Below are positions 42,715-50,620 of a stretch of 64,000 nt of DNA, in pieces (within the stretch, counting starts at the first letter, position 1; every line of letters begins with the position of its first letter). This DNA comes from Flavobacteriales bacterium (GTDB taxonomy: Bacteria; Bacteroidota; Bacteroidia; Flavobacteriales_F; PHOS-HE28). The notes under the pieces are model-generated. The model was not told the origin of the DNA, searched no databases, and saw only the letters and a list, made by a program, of their open reading frames with translations. The stretch covers positions 496,001 through 560,000 of the forward strand of contig JADJWA010000001.1 in assembly GCA_016716605.1 (NCBI GenBank), written 5' to 3'. The translations under genes and the position numbers were made by a program.

Positions 42715-44031
42715 ATGCGCGCTCGCACCCTTTCACTCATCGTCACATTGGGCCTAGCTGCGTTCGCGGTCCACGCCCAGCCATCCGACGCCCAGATCAT
42801 CAAGGACCTCACCAAGACCGGTGTGCTCAAGGTGGAGCTTTCGCCCGGTCCCACGACGAAGGAGTGGCACAGCGCGCACGGACAATACATGTGGGACCGT
42901 GTAGCCTATGTCACGCGGAGCGCCGAGGTGGCCGAGTATCCGAAGGCTACGGTAAAGATCACCGGCATAGCACGCTACCACTATGGTGCGAGCACGAGCT
43001 TCCGGGAGTTCAAGGTGGCGGAGAACGAGTACTTCGGCCTGCCGGCTCCCCGCAAGGACGAGATGCTCGGGATGATCCGCGAGCGTTACCTCCAATTCCT
43101 TGGACACCGCGCGGGCAAGATGGTCGGTGACCTGCACTACCTGCGCATCCCCGAAGGCGAGGGCGTCCTCTGGCATACGCCGCTCTCCTTCACCATACCG
43201 GTGGAGGTGGAGTATGACGCGAAGACCAGCAACGTGCACCTCACCACCATCCGGGAGAGGATCGACACGCGCTTCTACCGCGACGCCGTGAGTGCGCCGT
43301 GGAAGGAGAACATCGTCGCCATCGGGCGCGACCGCACGGAAGGCGATCAGCGCACCCTGCCAGCGGAGGAGCTGCGGGCCATGCCTACCTTCCGCAATCT
43401 GCTGGAGGAGCAACAGGCACAGCGCGATCTGGCCGCACTAGGCGAGGTGGGCATCCCGGAGTTCAAGAGCGATATGGAGGTATTCCTGCATACGCACAAG
43501 CTCCTGCGCGAGAGCAACGCCAAGCAGTTCGAGGCCTATCTTATGCGCATGCTGGCACCATCCTATTTCGCGGAGGGCAGCACCACGCGGCTCACACCGC
43601 AGGGTGCCGAGGTGATCAACGGGGCCGTGGCCGCCGCGTTCGGCGGAAAGAGCACCTATGCGGAGCAATACTGCCCCGATCCCGGCGTGAAGCACCATCA
43701 GCAGGACGCCATCGAGCTCTGGAACGCCACGCAGGACAAGCATACCCGCATGCACATCGGTCGGTTCGGCGGTGGCTGGAAGAACGGGCAGAAGGTGGGC
43801 GAAGAGTACAAGTTCATCGCGCTCGAGGTGTGGATGTGGACCGACGCGGACAACATCGCGCGCATCCGCAGCTTTGAACCCGGCATGCTGTGCACGGGAA
43901 GCAGCGCGCCGCAGCCCGCCACGGGATCCAGCACCAGGCAGCAATCCACTGGCGCCGCGCCGCAGAAAAGCGGCTCCGGCAACCTCCTGAACAAAGGCAA
44001 GGGACTACTGAATAAACTCTCAACCCCATGA
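42715..44031 (+). CDS. Exported protein of unknown function, first gene of signalling block
   Basis: 438 aa from the ATG at 42715, with signal RTLSLIVTLGLAAFAVHAQ. The mature protein contains IIKDLTKTGVLKVELSPG, a YHYGASTSFREFKV strand, the stretch DKHTRMHIGRFGGGWKNGQ and a C-terminal low-complexity tail (SSTRQQSTGAAPQKSGSG) ending NLLNKGKGLLNKL. No family recognised; there is no T9SS domain. It overlaps the following T9SS gene by 4 bases. Its position behind the 21-bp direct repeat suggests control by a LytTR regulator. Confidence 0.72.
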   Translation: MRARTLSLIVTLGLAAFAVHAQPSDAQIIKDLTKTGVLKVELSPGPTTKEWHSAHGQYMWDRVAYVTRSAEVAEYPKATVKITGIARYHYGASTSFREFKVAENEYFGLPAPRKDEMLGMIRERYLQFLGHRAGKMVGDLHYLRIPEGEGVLWHTPLSFTIPVEVEYDAKTSNVHLTTIRERIDTRFYRDAVSAPWKENIVAIGRDRTEGDQRTLPAEELRAMPTFRNLLEEQQAQRDLAALGEVGIPEFKSDMEVFLHTHKLLRESNAKQFEAYLMRMLAPSYFAEGSTTRLTPQGAEVINGAVAAAFGGKSTYAEQYCPDPGVKHHQQDAIELWNATQDKHTRMHIGRFGGGWKNGQKVGEEYKFIALEVWMWTDADNIARIRSFEPGMLCTGSSAPQPATGSSTRQQSTGAAPQKSGSGNLLNKGKGLLNKLSTP

Positions 44032-45878
44032 AACACCTCTCAGCGCTTCTCGCCCTGCTTGTTGCACCGTTCATTGCTGGCGCCCAGCTCACGGGCACCA
44101 AGACCGTGGGCGGCAACAACCCGGACTACGCCACCATCACCGCTGCTGTGAACGCGCTCATGAGCCAGGGCGCAATGGGCAATGTCACCTTCAACATCCG
44201 GCCGGGCACCTATAGCGGACAATATGTGCTGGGCGCGGTGCCCGGCACGCCCGGAACCATCACGTTCCGCAACGAGACCAACGGTGCGCAGGCCGTGAAC
44301 CTCGAGCACGACGCCAGCGGATCGGCGGACAACTTCATCATCCGCATCGATGGCACCGATGACGTCCGCATGGAGAAGCTCACCTTCCGTCCGTTGGACT
44401 ACACGTACGCCCGCGCCGTGCACTTCTTCAATGCCATTGCGGGCATGACGATCGAGCAGTGCGTGTTCCACGGAAGCGCCAACCCATCGGGCTCGGCCTA
44501 CTTCGAGCGCATCCTGGTGCATTGCGATCAGGCGGTCATCAATACCAACAACAACCCGCAGGACGTCATCATCATCGATAATTCCTTCCTCGATGGCAAC
44601 ACGGCCATTGAGTTGGATTGTTACGGTTTCGCAGGTGCGCGGTCCGACGGGTTGATCATCACCGGCAACGAATTCCGCCAGCAGGTGGGAACGGGGGTGT
44701 ACCTGAACAACTGCAGGGGGCAGATCGGCGACAATGACCTCAGCACCACCGTGGGCAGCTGGTACGTGGGCATCCGCACCACCTTCTTCGACGGCGGCAG
44801 CCAGATCCGCCGCAACGACATCAGGGCCATCGCCGTGAGCGGAGGCTGCACCGGAATCGAGGTGGGGAATACGCAGAGCACCACCGGAAACATGATCAGC
44901 AACAACATGATCTATTGCAGCGCCCCTGGCGATGTTTGGGGCCTGGCCGTGTACAATCTCTGGGACATGAAGATCGTGCACAACAGCGTGCTCGTGGCCG
45001 CTGGCAACCAGTTCCAGAGCTACGCCTTCTACCACTTGAGCAACTTCCCCGACGGGCAGGATGCGCTGGTGCGCAATAACATCTTCGCCAACTCTGCAGG
45101 CGGCTTGGCCTACAACGTGAACGTAGCCGGCAATGTGGCCACCGAGGACCACAACTGCCTGTTCTCCTCCGGCACCACCATCAGCAGTGTAGCTGGCATC
45201 GAGCACGTCACCATCCCAGCGCACCAGAGCGGGACGGGGCAGGGATCAGGCGACACGGATGTGGATCCCGTGTTCCCCATCCAGCCCGATCTCCACCTGA
45301 ACAACTGCGCCATGGACAACATGGGCGAATACTTCTTCGTGGTGGCGAGCGATATCGATGGCGATGCACGCGGCAACCCGATGTGCGACATGGGTGCCGA
45401 TGAGTACACCGCGAGCACCAATGCCATGCAGGCGCCGACGATCACCATACTCGCCAGTGACCTTCCGTACCAGCTCGGCTTGAACGCCTCCTTCAACTCG
45501 TACAACTGGAGCACGGGTTCCACATCGCCCACCACAACCATCACTGCAGGGGGGAACTACAGCTGCGACGTGATGGACGCGAACTTCTGCTCGTACAGCA
45601 TCAACATCACCGTGGTGGTGAACATCAATACCGGGGTCGTCGCAGCGGAGAGTGGCGGTGTTGCGCTCTTCCCTGTGCCGGCCATCGATGTGTTGAACAT
45701 GACAGGACTTGTCCCGGGTGCAGCCTTCGAAGTGGTGGATGCACAGGGTCGCGTGGTCAACTCAGGAACCGCGCAGCCGTTCATGACCATGGATGTCCGT
45801 GATCTCAGCGCGGGCATGCACATGCTGCGTTGGACGGACGGCGGGGAGGTCCGCACAGCGCGCTTCATCAAACAGTGA
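44028..45878 (+). CDS. Secreted parallel beta-helix protein with T9SS type A sorting domain
   Basis: 616 aa; signal LSALLALLVAPFIAGAQ. A right-handed beta-helix region (about 25-430) has repeated short strands: ATITAAVNALMS, DVRMEKLTFRPLDY, MTIEQCVFHGSA, NNPQDVIIIDNSFLDGN, GLIITGNEFRQQVGTG, GNMISNNMIYCS and MKIVHNSVLVAAG. MCDMGADEY closes the helix, as in other pectate-lyase-like proteins. After an Ig-like stretch (WSTGSTSPTTTITAGGNYSC) the C-terminus starts FPVPAIDVLN and is a sorting domain. It may bind or cut a polysaccharide; no catalytic site is certain. Confidence 0.87.
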   Translation: MKHLSALLALLVAPFIAGAQLTGTKTVGGNNPDYATITAAVNALMSQGAMGNVTFNIRPGTYSGQYVLGAVPGTPGTITFRNETNGAQAVNLEHDASGSADNFIIRIDGTDDVRMEKLTFRPLDYTYARAVHFFNAIAGMTIEQCVFHGSANPSGSAYFERILVHCDQAVINTNNNPQDVIIIDNSFLDGNTAIELDCYGFAGARSDGLIITGNEFRQQVGTGVYLNNCRGQIGDNDLSTTVGSWYVGIRTTFFDGGSQIRRNDIRAIAVSGGCTGIEVGNTQSTTGNMISNNMIYCSAPGDVWGLAVYNLWDMKIVHNSVLVAAGNQFQSYAFYHLSNFPDGQDALVRNNIFANSAGGLAYNVNVAGNVATEDHNCLFSSGTTISSVAGIEHVTIPAHQSGTGQGSGDTDVDPVFPIQPDLHLNNCAMDNMGEYFFVVASDIDGDARGNPMCDMGADEYTASTNAMQAPTITILASDLPYQLGLNASFNSYNWSTGSTSPTTTITAGGNYSCDVMDANFCSYSINITVVVNINTGVVAAESGGVALFPVPAIDVLNMTGLVPGAAFEVVDAQGRVVNSGTAQPFMTMDVRDLSAGMHMLRWTDGGEVRTARFIKQ

Positions 45879-45881
45879 TCG

Positions 45882-46205
45882 ATGGCACCCGCAGGCAAAG
45901 CGGTCTTCGTGCGCGATGGGCGGCAATGGAGCCGCGTGGCCGTGAGCGAGCTGCTGTACCTGGAAGCAGAGGACAACAGCACCACCGTTCACACCGCATC
46001 ACGCACCTTCACCGTGCCGCGCATGTTGAAGGACGTGCTGGACACCTTGGCGGACGAGCGTATCCAGCGCATCCACCGCTGCCACGCGGTGAACCTGGAG
46101 CGTGTGCAGGCCGTGAGCGACAACGGCCTGCATGTGGGGGACAAATGGCTTCCGATCGGGCGGAGCTTCCGAGGTGAGGTGCTGAAGCAGCTGCGGATGA
46201 TCTGA
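45882..46205 (+). CDS. Stand-alone LytTR DNA-binding protein
   Basis: 107 aa, a LytTR domain with no receiver: VAVSELLYLEAEDNSTTVHT, the FTVPRMLKDVLDTL helix, IQRIHRCHAVNLERV and LPIGRSFRGEVLKQL. Only 3 bases follow the T9SS gene stop. Without a receiver it could bind DNA constantly, be switched by a partner, or compete with the full regulator at 41884 for the same direct-repeat sites. Confidence 0.9.
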   Translation: MAPAGKAVFVRDGRQWSRVAVSELLYLEAEDNSTTVHTASRTFTVPRMLKDVLDTLADERIQRIHRCHAVNLERVQAVSDNGLHVGDKWLPIGRSFRGEVLKQLRMI

Positions 46206-46234
46206 GTTGGGGGGCGCTTGGTGTTTCCCCAACT
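46206..46234 (+). promoter_or_regulatory. Inverted repeat between LytTR gene and kinase gene
   Basis: GTTGGGG (46206-46212) and CCCCAAC (46227-46233) form a 7-bp stem, 8 bp if the A of the stop codon is included, right before the kinase ATG at 46242. No T-run follows. It could attenuate or separate translation of the two genes. Confidence 0.35.
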
Positions 46235-46241
46235 TGCGGCC

Positions 46242-48026
46242 ATGCGTGCTACGGCCCTCATCGCTGTATTCATCGCCATGCAGGCGAATGCCCAGCTCGA
46301 CAGCCTGCTGCGCGTGCGCGATGGGCTGCCGCAAGACACATCGCGGCTGGGGGTGCTAACCGAGCTGCTGCGCGCCACCGTGTTCAATGATCCCGACAGC
46401 GCACTGGTGTTCGCTGCGGAGTACAGGGGGATCGCCGAGCGCAGCGGCATGGATCTGGAGATCGGCAAGGGGCACAACTACACGGGCATGTGCTATACGA
46501 GCCGCAGCGACCATGACAATGCGCTGCTGCATTACCTCGCGGCGCTTCCCCATTTCGAGCGCGGGGCCGATCCCTGGTACACCGCCATGGCGTACAACAA
46601 CATCGGCACGGTGCACGAGAAATTGCACCGGTTCGACAAGGCGGCAGCTCAGTACGAGGTCGCGCTCAGGGGCTTCCGCGGCATTCCCGACTCCGTATGG
46701 ATGGCCAACGTGTCCAACAACATGGGCAACATCCTGTATGAGCAGCGGGAATTCGATCAATCCGTTGCGTACTACCGGCAGGCGGACACGATCCTGACCG
46801 CCCTAGGGTTCGATCGCTATGCCGCCACCACGCGCATGAACCTGGCCAACGCCCTGGACGAGCTGGGGCGGAGCGCGGAGGCTCTGCACATCCTGCGGAG
46901 CGCCATGGCCATCATGCCCGTGGGCGAAGATGAGAACACACGGGCCAACATGCTGGCCGATCTCGGCCGCCTGCACGGCAAGGCAGGCGATCAGGACAGT
47001 GCGCTGATGCACATGCGCGAGGGCCTTTCGCTCGCCACCGCCGTGAAGGCGAGCGATGTGCAGGCTAATGCGCATGAGTTCCTCAGCGATTGGTTCGAGG
47101 AGCGGGGCCTGCATGATTCGGCGCTCTTTCATTTCAAGCAGGCCACCGCGTTGCACGACACGATCTTCAGTACGGAGCGAAGCGCTCAGATCGCTGAGAT
47201 GCAGGAGAAGTACGAAAGCGGAAAGAAGGACGCGCTCATCACCGAGAACAAGGCCCAGCTTGAGCGCCGCGCCCTCACCATCAAGGCCATCGCCGCAGGT
47301 GCCGCAGTGCTGCTCGTTGCCGCGCTATTCGCCTTCCGGGCGTATCGCATGAAGCGGAGGGGCGAACGGGAGGTATTGGCCCAAAAACAGGTCATCGAGG
47401 CGCAATTGAAGGAGAAGGAACTGCTGCTCCGCGAGATCCACCACCGGGTGAAGAACAACCTGCAGACCGTGAGCAGCTTGCTGAGCATCCAAGGGCGAGG
47501 CATCACCGACACCAAAGCGAAGGAGGCCGTGAACGACAGCCGCCTCCGGGTGAAGAGCATGGCGCTCATCCACCAGGACCTTTACCGCGAAGGCGACCTC
47601 ACCGGCGTAGCAATGCCGATGTACTTGGATAAGCTGGTCAACGGCCTCATCACAAGCTACGGCATGGCCGATCGCGTACGCACCGACCTGCGCGTGGCAC
47701 CCATCAGGCTGGACGTGGACACGGCCGTGCCAATCGGGCTCATCCTCAACGAGCTCATCACCAACGCGCTCAAATACGCATGGCCCCATGCCCGAACGGG
47801 CACGCTTACCGTTGCTGTGCAGGAATCGGATGGGGCACTGGTGGTGGAAGTGGCCGACGATGGCGTAGGCATGGCCGACCCCGCGTCGGTATCGGAAGGC
47901 GGCACCGGCTTCGGCCTGGGCATGATCCGCACGTTCGCAGGCAGGCTGAAGGCGGAGCACACCATTACCAGCAAGAAAGGCACCTCAGTGCGGCTTGTTG
48001 CGCGCAATTTCAAACGGACCGGTTGA
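46242..48026 (+). CDS. TPR sensor histidine kinase, HisKA_2 type
   Basis: 594 aa from the ATG at 46242. Signal peptide (RATALIAVFIAMQANAQ), TPR repeats (about 25-330; for example AMAYNNIGTVHEKLHRFDKA and NNMGNILYEQREFDQSV), one span TIKAIAAGAAVLLVAALFAF (about 348-367), a coiled coil, then the HisKA_2 dimerisation domain with REIHHRVKNNLQTVSSLL (phospho-acceptor His400 or His401) and an HATPase domain with LILNELITNALKYAW and ADDGVGM. Its likely partners are the LytTR regulator at 41884 and the LytTR-only protein right before it. The periplasmic TPR part may bind a secreted or envelope protein of the same block. Confidence 0.92.
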   Translation: MRATALIAVFIAMQANAQLDSLLRVRDGLPQDTSRLGVLTELLRATVFNDPDSALVFAAEYRGIAERSGMDLEIGKGHNYTGMCYTSRSDHDNALLHYLAALPHFERGADPWYTAMAYNNIGTVHEKLHRFDKAAAQYEVALRGFRGIPDSVWMANVSNNMGNILYEQREFDQSVAYYRQADTILTALGFDRYAATTRMNLANALDELGRSAEALHILRSAMAIMPVGEDENTRANMLADLGRLHGKAGDQDSALMHMREGLSLATAVKASDVQANAHEFLSDWFEERGLHDSALFHFKQATALHDTIFSTERSAQIAEMQEKYESGKKDALITENKAQLERRALTIKAIAAGAAVLLVAALFAFRAYRMKRRGEREVLAQKQVIEAQLKEKELLLREIHHRVKNNLQTVSSLLSIQGRGITDTKAKEAVNDSRLRVKSMALIHQDLYREGDLTGVAMPMYLDKLVNGLITSYGMADRVRTDLRVAPIRLDVDTAVPIGLILNELITNALKYAWPHARTGTLTVAVQESDGALVVEVADDGVGMADPASVSEGGTGFGLGMIRTFAGRLKAEHTITSKKGTSVRLVARNFKRTG

Positions 48027-48040
48027 TCTACCTTCGGCAT

Positions 48041-49492
48041 ATGGAACGGACTTGCCGCATGATCGCGCTCGCGGCGGCCACATGCTCCGCAACCGCCTCC
48101 GTTGCGCAGTCCATCGATGCGGTCAATCTCACGGAGCTCAGCCGCCATCAGTTCCCGTACGTGCAATTCCCGGCAGGCTTCAGCGCACCCGTCCTCAGCA
48201 GCCGCATCGACCGCCTGGATCGGCCGTATGTGTATCTCGCGTGCCGCGATTCGGGATTGTACGTGTGGGATATCAGCACGCCAACTTCGGCGGGGATCGT
48301 GAAGCGCATGCTGCCTGCAGGCTTCGGCGGGCACAAAGTGATCAACCTCGAGCAGTATGGCGACCTGCTCTACGCCGTGCTCGGCGAATTGGATAGCGGC
48401 ACGCCGGGCCTCGCGGTGCTCGACATCAGCGATCCCGCCGATCCGCAGCTGCTCGGGCAGTACAACCACCTTCCCTTCACCCACGGTGGGGCCATCGTGC
48501 AGGTGCAAGGCAACTACGCCTACATAGGGGCCATGGCCGATGGCATACTCGTGCTGGACATCAGCGACCCGGCCGATCCGCAATACCACGGCAGCTACCA
48601 GCCTGATCCAGCCTGGCCGGGCATCGCCAGCTATCCACCCAACGCGCGCGGCATGGTCATCGCTGATACGATCATGTACCTCGCATACGATGCTGGCGGC
48701 CTGCGCGTGCTTTCCATCAGCGACCCCGCAGCACCTTTCCAGCTCGCGCAATACCTCAATCCGCAGCACCCGGCACTCACCAATGTAGCGTACAACAACG
48801 TGAAGCTACTGGGCGACCGGCTCTTCTTGGCAACGGATTTCTGCGGGCTCGAAGTGCTGGACGTGAGCAATCCCCTGGCTCCGACTCAGCTCGAATGGCT
48901 GAACCCATGGGGCTGCTTCGGCCTGAGCTGGTTCGGCAGCGATGGGCACGCCAATGAACTTGTGCTGGCGCTCAACGACAGCCTGCTGGTGATGAGCGCC
49001 GGCGATAGTGAGGTACTGGTATATGACATCACGGATCCGGACCTTCCCGAGCTGAAAGGCGGCCACATCTTCCCGAACGACACGGCGGCCGCCTGGGGCG
49101 TGGATGTGCATGGCGATCTGGTGGTGGGCGGCTTCATCAACAACAACGGCCTCGCGTTCCAGCCCTTCAACAGCAAGTTCGGCGGAGCCCTGCTGTTCCA
49201 AATGGATGTGGACCTGGTGACCGCCGTTGCGGGAACGCCGGTGGACCGGGCCGGGCCCCGGCTTTGGCCGCAACCCGCATCCGGCCCTTTGCGGGTGCAC
49301 TGGCCGGGCGTACTGCTCCGATCCACCGGCGCACACCTTTTCGACGCATCCGGAAGGGAGCTCAAGATTCCGGTGTCCATCGACGCCGATGGTCTGCTGC
49401 TTGATCTGAGCGGTCAAGGTGCAGGCCACTACACCCTTCGGCTTTCCGCGCCGGAAGGAACGCGGATCCTACCGGTCATGGTAGCCCGATAG
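48041..49492 (+). CDS. Secreted LVIVD-type beta-propeller with T9SS type A sorting domain
   Basis: 483 aa from the ATG at 48041; signal IALAAATCSATASVAQ. Repeats of the LVIVD kind are clear: YVYLACRDSGLYVWDIST, PGLAVLDISDPADPQLLGQY, DGILVLDISDPADPQYHGSY, GGLRVLSISDPAAPFQLAQY, CGLEVLDVSNPLAPTQLEW and SEVLVYDITDPDLPELKGG. They form a propeller. The C-terminal part (PQPASGPLRVHW to the end) is a weak but acceptable sorting domain. It is the last gene of the block, 14 bases after the kinase gene, so its surface location and the kinase's TPR sensor may be linked. Confidence 0.86.
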   Translation: MERTCRMIALAAATCSATASVAQSIDAVNLTELSRHQFPYVQFPAGFSAPVLSSRIDRLDRPYVYLACRDSGLYVWDISTPTSAGIVKRMLPAGFGGHKVINLEQYGDLLYAVLGELDSGTPGLAVLDISDPADPQLLGQYNHLPFTHGGAIVQVQGNYAYIGAMADGILVLDISDPADPQYHGSYQPDPAWPGIASYPPNARGMVIADTIMYLAYDAGGLRVLSISDPAAPFQLAQYLNPQHPALTNVAYNNVKLLGDRLFLATDFCGLEVLDVSNPLAPTQLEWLNPWGCFGLSWFGSDGHANELVLALNDSLLVMSAGDSEVLVYDITDPDLPELKGGHIFPNDTAAAWGVDVHGDLVVGGFINNNGLAFQPFNSKFGGALLFQMDVDLVTAVAGTPVDRAGPRLWPQPASGPLRVHWPGVLLRSTGAHLFDASGRELKIPVSIDADGLLLDLSGQGAGHYTLRLSAPEGTRILPVMVAR

Positions 49493-49501
49493 CCCGGTAT
49501 C

Positions 49502-49535
49502 CGTTCACCCGCCGGTGGAGTGCCTTCACCCGATC
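49502..49535 (+). promoter_or_regulatory. Candidate LytTR operator, site 2
   Basis: TTCACCCG occurs at 49504-49511 and again at 49525-49532, 21 bases apart. Aligned with site 1 (42625-42658) without gaps, 27 of 34 bases agree, including AGTGC/GGTGC in the middle and TTCACCCGATC in the second half. It lies 9 bases after the last gene of the signalling block, in a 221-base gap between convergent genes. The second half continues into a near-palindrome TTCACCCGATCGGGTTGAA. No annotated gene starts directly downstream on the plus strand. Confidence 0.6.
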
Positions 49536-49713
49536 GGGTTGAACCAAGGGCTATTGGAAGGCGCAATTTTCTGGGGTCCATCCCCCTTCCCCATGGCTCG
49601 TCTGTTCCGCTCCTCGTTCATCGCAGGATCCTATGCCCGCGCTTCTTCAGCATCCGCCCAGCTCAGCCCTGTGGCGCTGGGATCCGCCGGAGGACCCACC
49701 ATGGTCGCAGTCC

Positions 49714-50547
49714 CTACGGAGCGCCCCTCCTCAATCGCGCCAGAAGGTCATGGGCCCGGGCACGAAGCCCGGTCGGATCACCGCCTTGGGTGCGCATCGC
49801 CTTCAGCGAATCCGCGCCAGCGCTCTTCGAGAGCTTCGCGCCCGCCGCATCCGTGATGAGCGGATGATGCAGGAAAACGACACTCGTGAAGGCTTCCAGC
49901 CCGAGCCGCTCCGCGAGGTACAGCTGGCAGGCGGATGATGGCAACAGGTCCTCTCCGCGTACGATGTGCGTGGCGCCGTGGTCAACATCATCAACCAGCG
50001 AAGCGATCTGGTACGCGGGACGTGCACCCAACTCCTCGCGCTGCCGAAGCACGGGATCGGGCATGAGCGCGGCGAGCCTAAGCCAACGCTCCCGACCGAA
50101 AAGGTCCACGACGCGAACCTCCGCATCGCTCGGCAGGCGCAAGCGCCACGCGGCCCGCGGGTCATTCATGCTCCTGCTGCCATTCCGGCACGCACAGGCG
50201 CCCTTACGAAGCTCCGTGCGTGAGCATGCGCAAGCGTACAGGTCGCCCTGCTCCTTCAACAGATCGATCTGCTCCAGGTATCGGCTGACGCGGGCGTGCT
50301 GCGAGAACCGGCGCTCATGATCCTTGGCATCCACGGGTCCCTCCTGCCAAGCGATGCCAAGCCAGCGAAGGGACTCGAAGACATCCTCTACGAACGCCGG
50401 CCGCAGCCGGTCCGCATCAAGATCATCGATGCGCAAACGGATGCTGGCCCCGAAGCTGCGCGCGACCTCATCCGTAAGGAGGAAGTTGATCGCGTTGCCC
50501 GCATGCAGCAAGCCGCTTGGTGTTGGGGCGATGCGGGTGCGGAGCAT
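49714..50547 (-). CDS. gluQRS: Glutamyl-Q tRNA(Asp) synthetase
   Basis: 277 aa, about half the size of a full glutamyl-tRNA synthetase because the anticodon-binding part is absent. IAPTPSGLLHAGNA holds the HIGH-like motif, AKLSKSAGA is the KMSKS-like motif, and CACSRTELRKGACACR carries the zinc-binding cysteines. ARPAYQIASLVDDVDHGATHIVRGEDLL is the usual core. The enzyme attaches glutamate to queuosine in tRNA(Asp). The gene is divergent from the ABC-F gene, 73 bases away. Confidence 0.9.
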   Translation of the reverse strand: MLRTRIAPTPSGLLHAGNAINFLLTDEVARSFGASIRLRIDDLDADRLRPAFVEDVFESLRWLGIAWQEGPVDAKDHERRFSQHARVSRYLEQIDLLKEQGDLYACACSRTELRKGACACRNGSRSMNDPRAAWRLRLPSDAEVRVVDLFGRERWLRLAALMPDPVLRQREELGARPAYQIASLVDDVDHGATHIVRGEDLLPSSACQLYLAERLGLEAFTSVVFLHHPLITDAAGAKLSKSAGADSLKAMRTQGGDPTGLRARAHDLLARLRRGAP

Positions 50548-50620
50548 TCGGCAAACCTAGGAGCCATTGGAGTTGGGAGTCCGCCGCGCATGCGACCTTC
50601 GCGCCCCTTCCGAGCTCCCC

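Noticed and set aside
49592..49856. Small open frame on the plus strand downstream of operator site 2
   Set aside because: It has an ATG at 49592 and would be about 87 aa, but runs through gluQRS in antisense and has no signal, domain or clear ribosome site. It stays possible that something short is made here, so the operator is listed as a finding instead.
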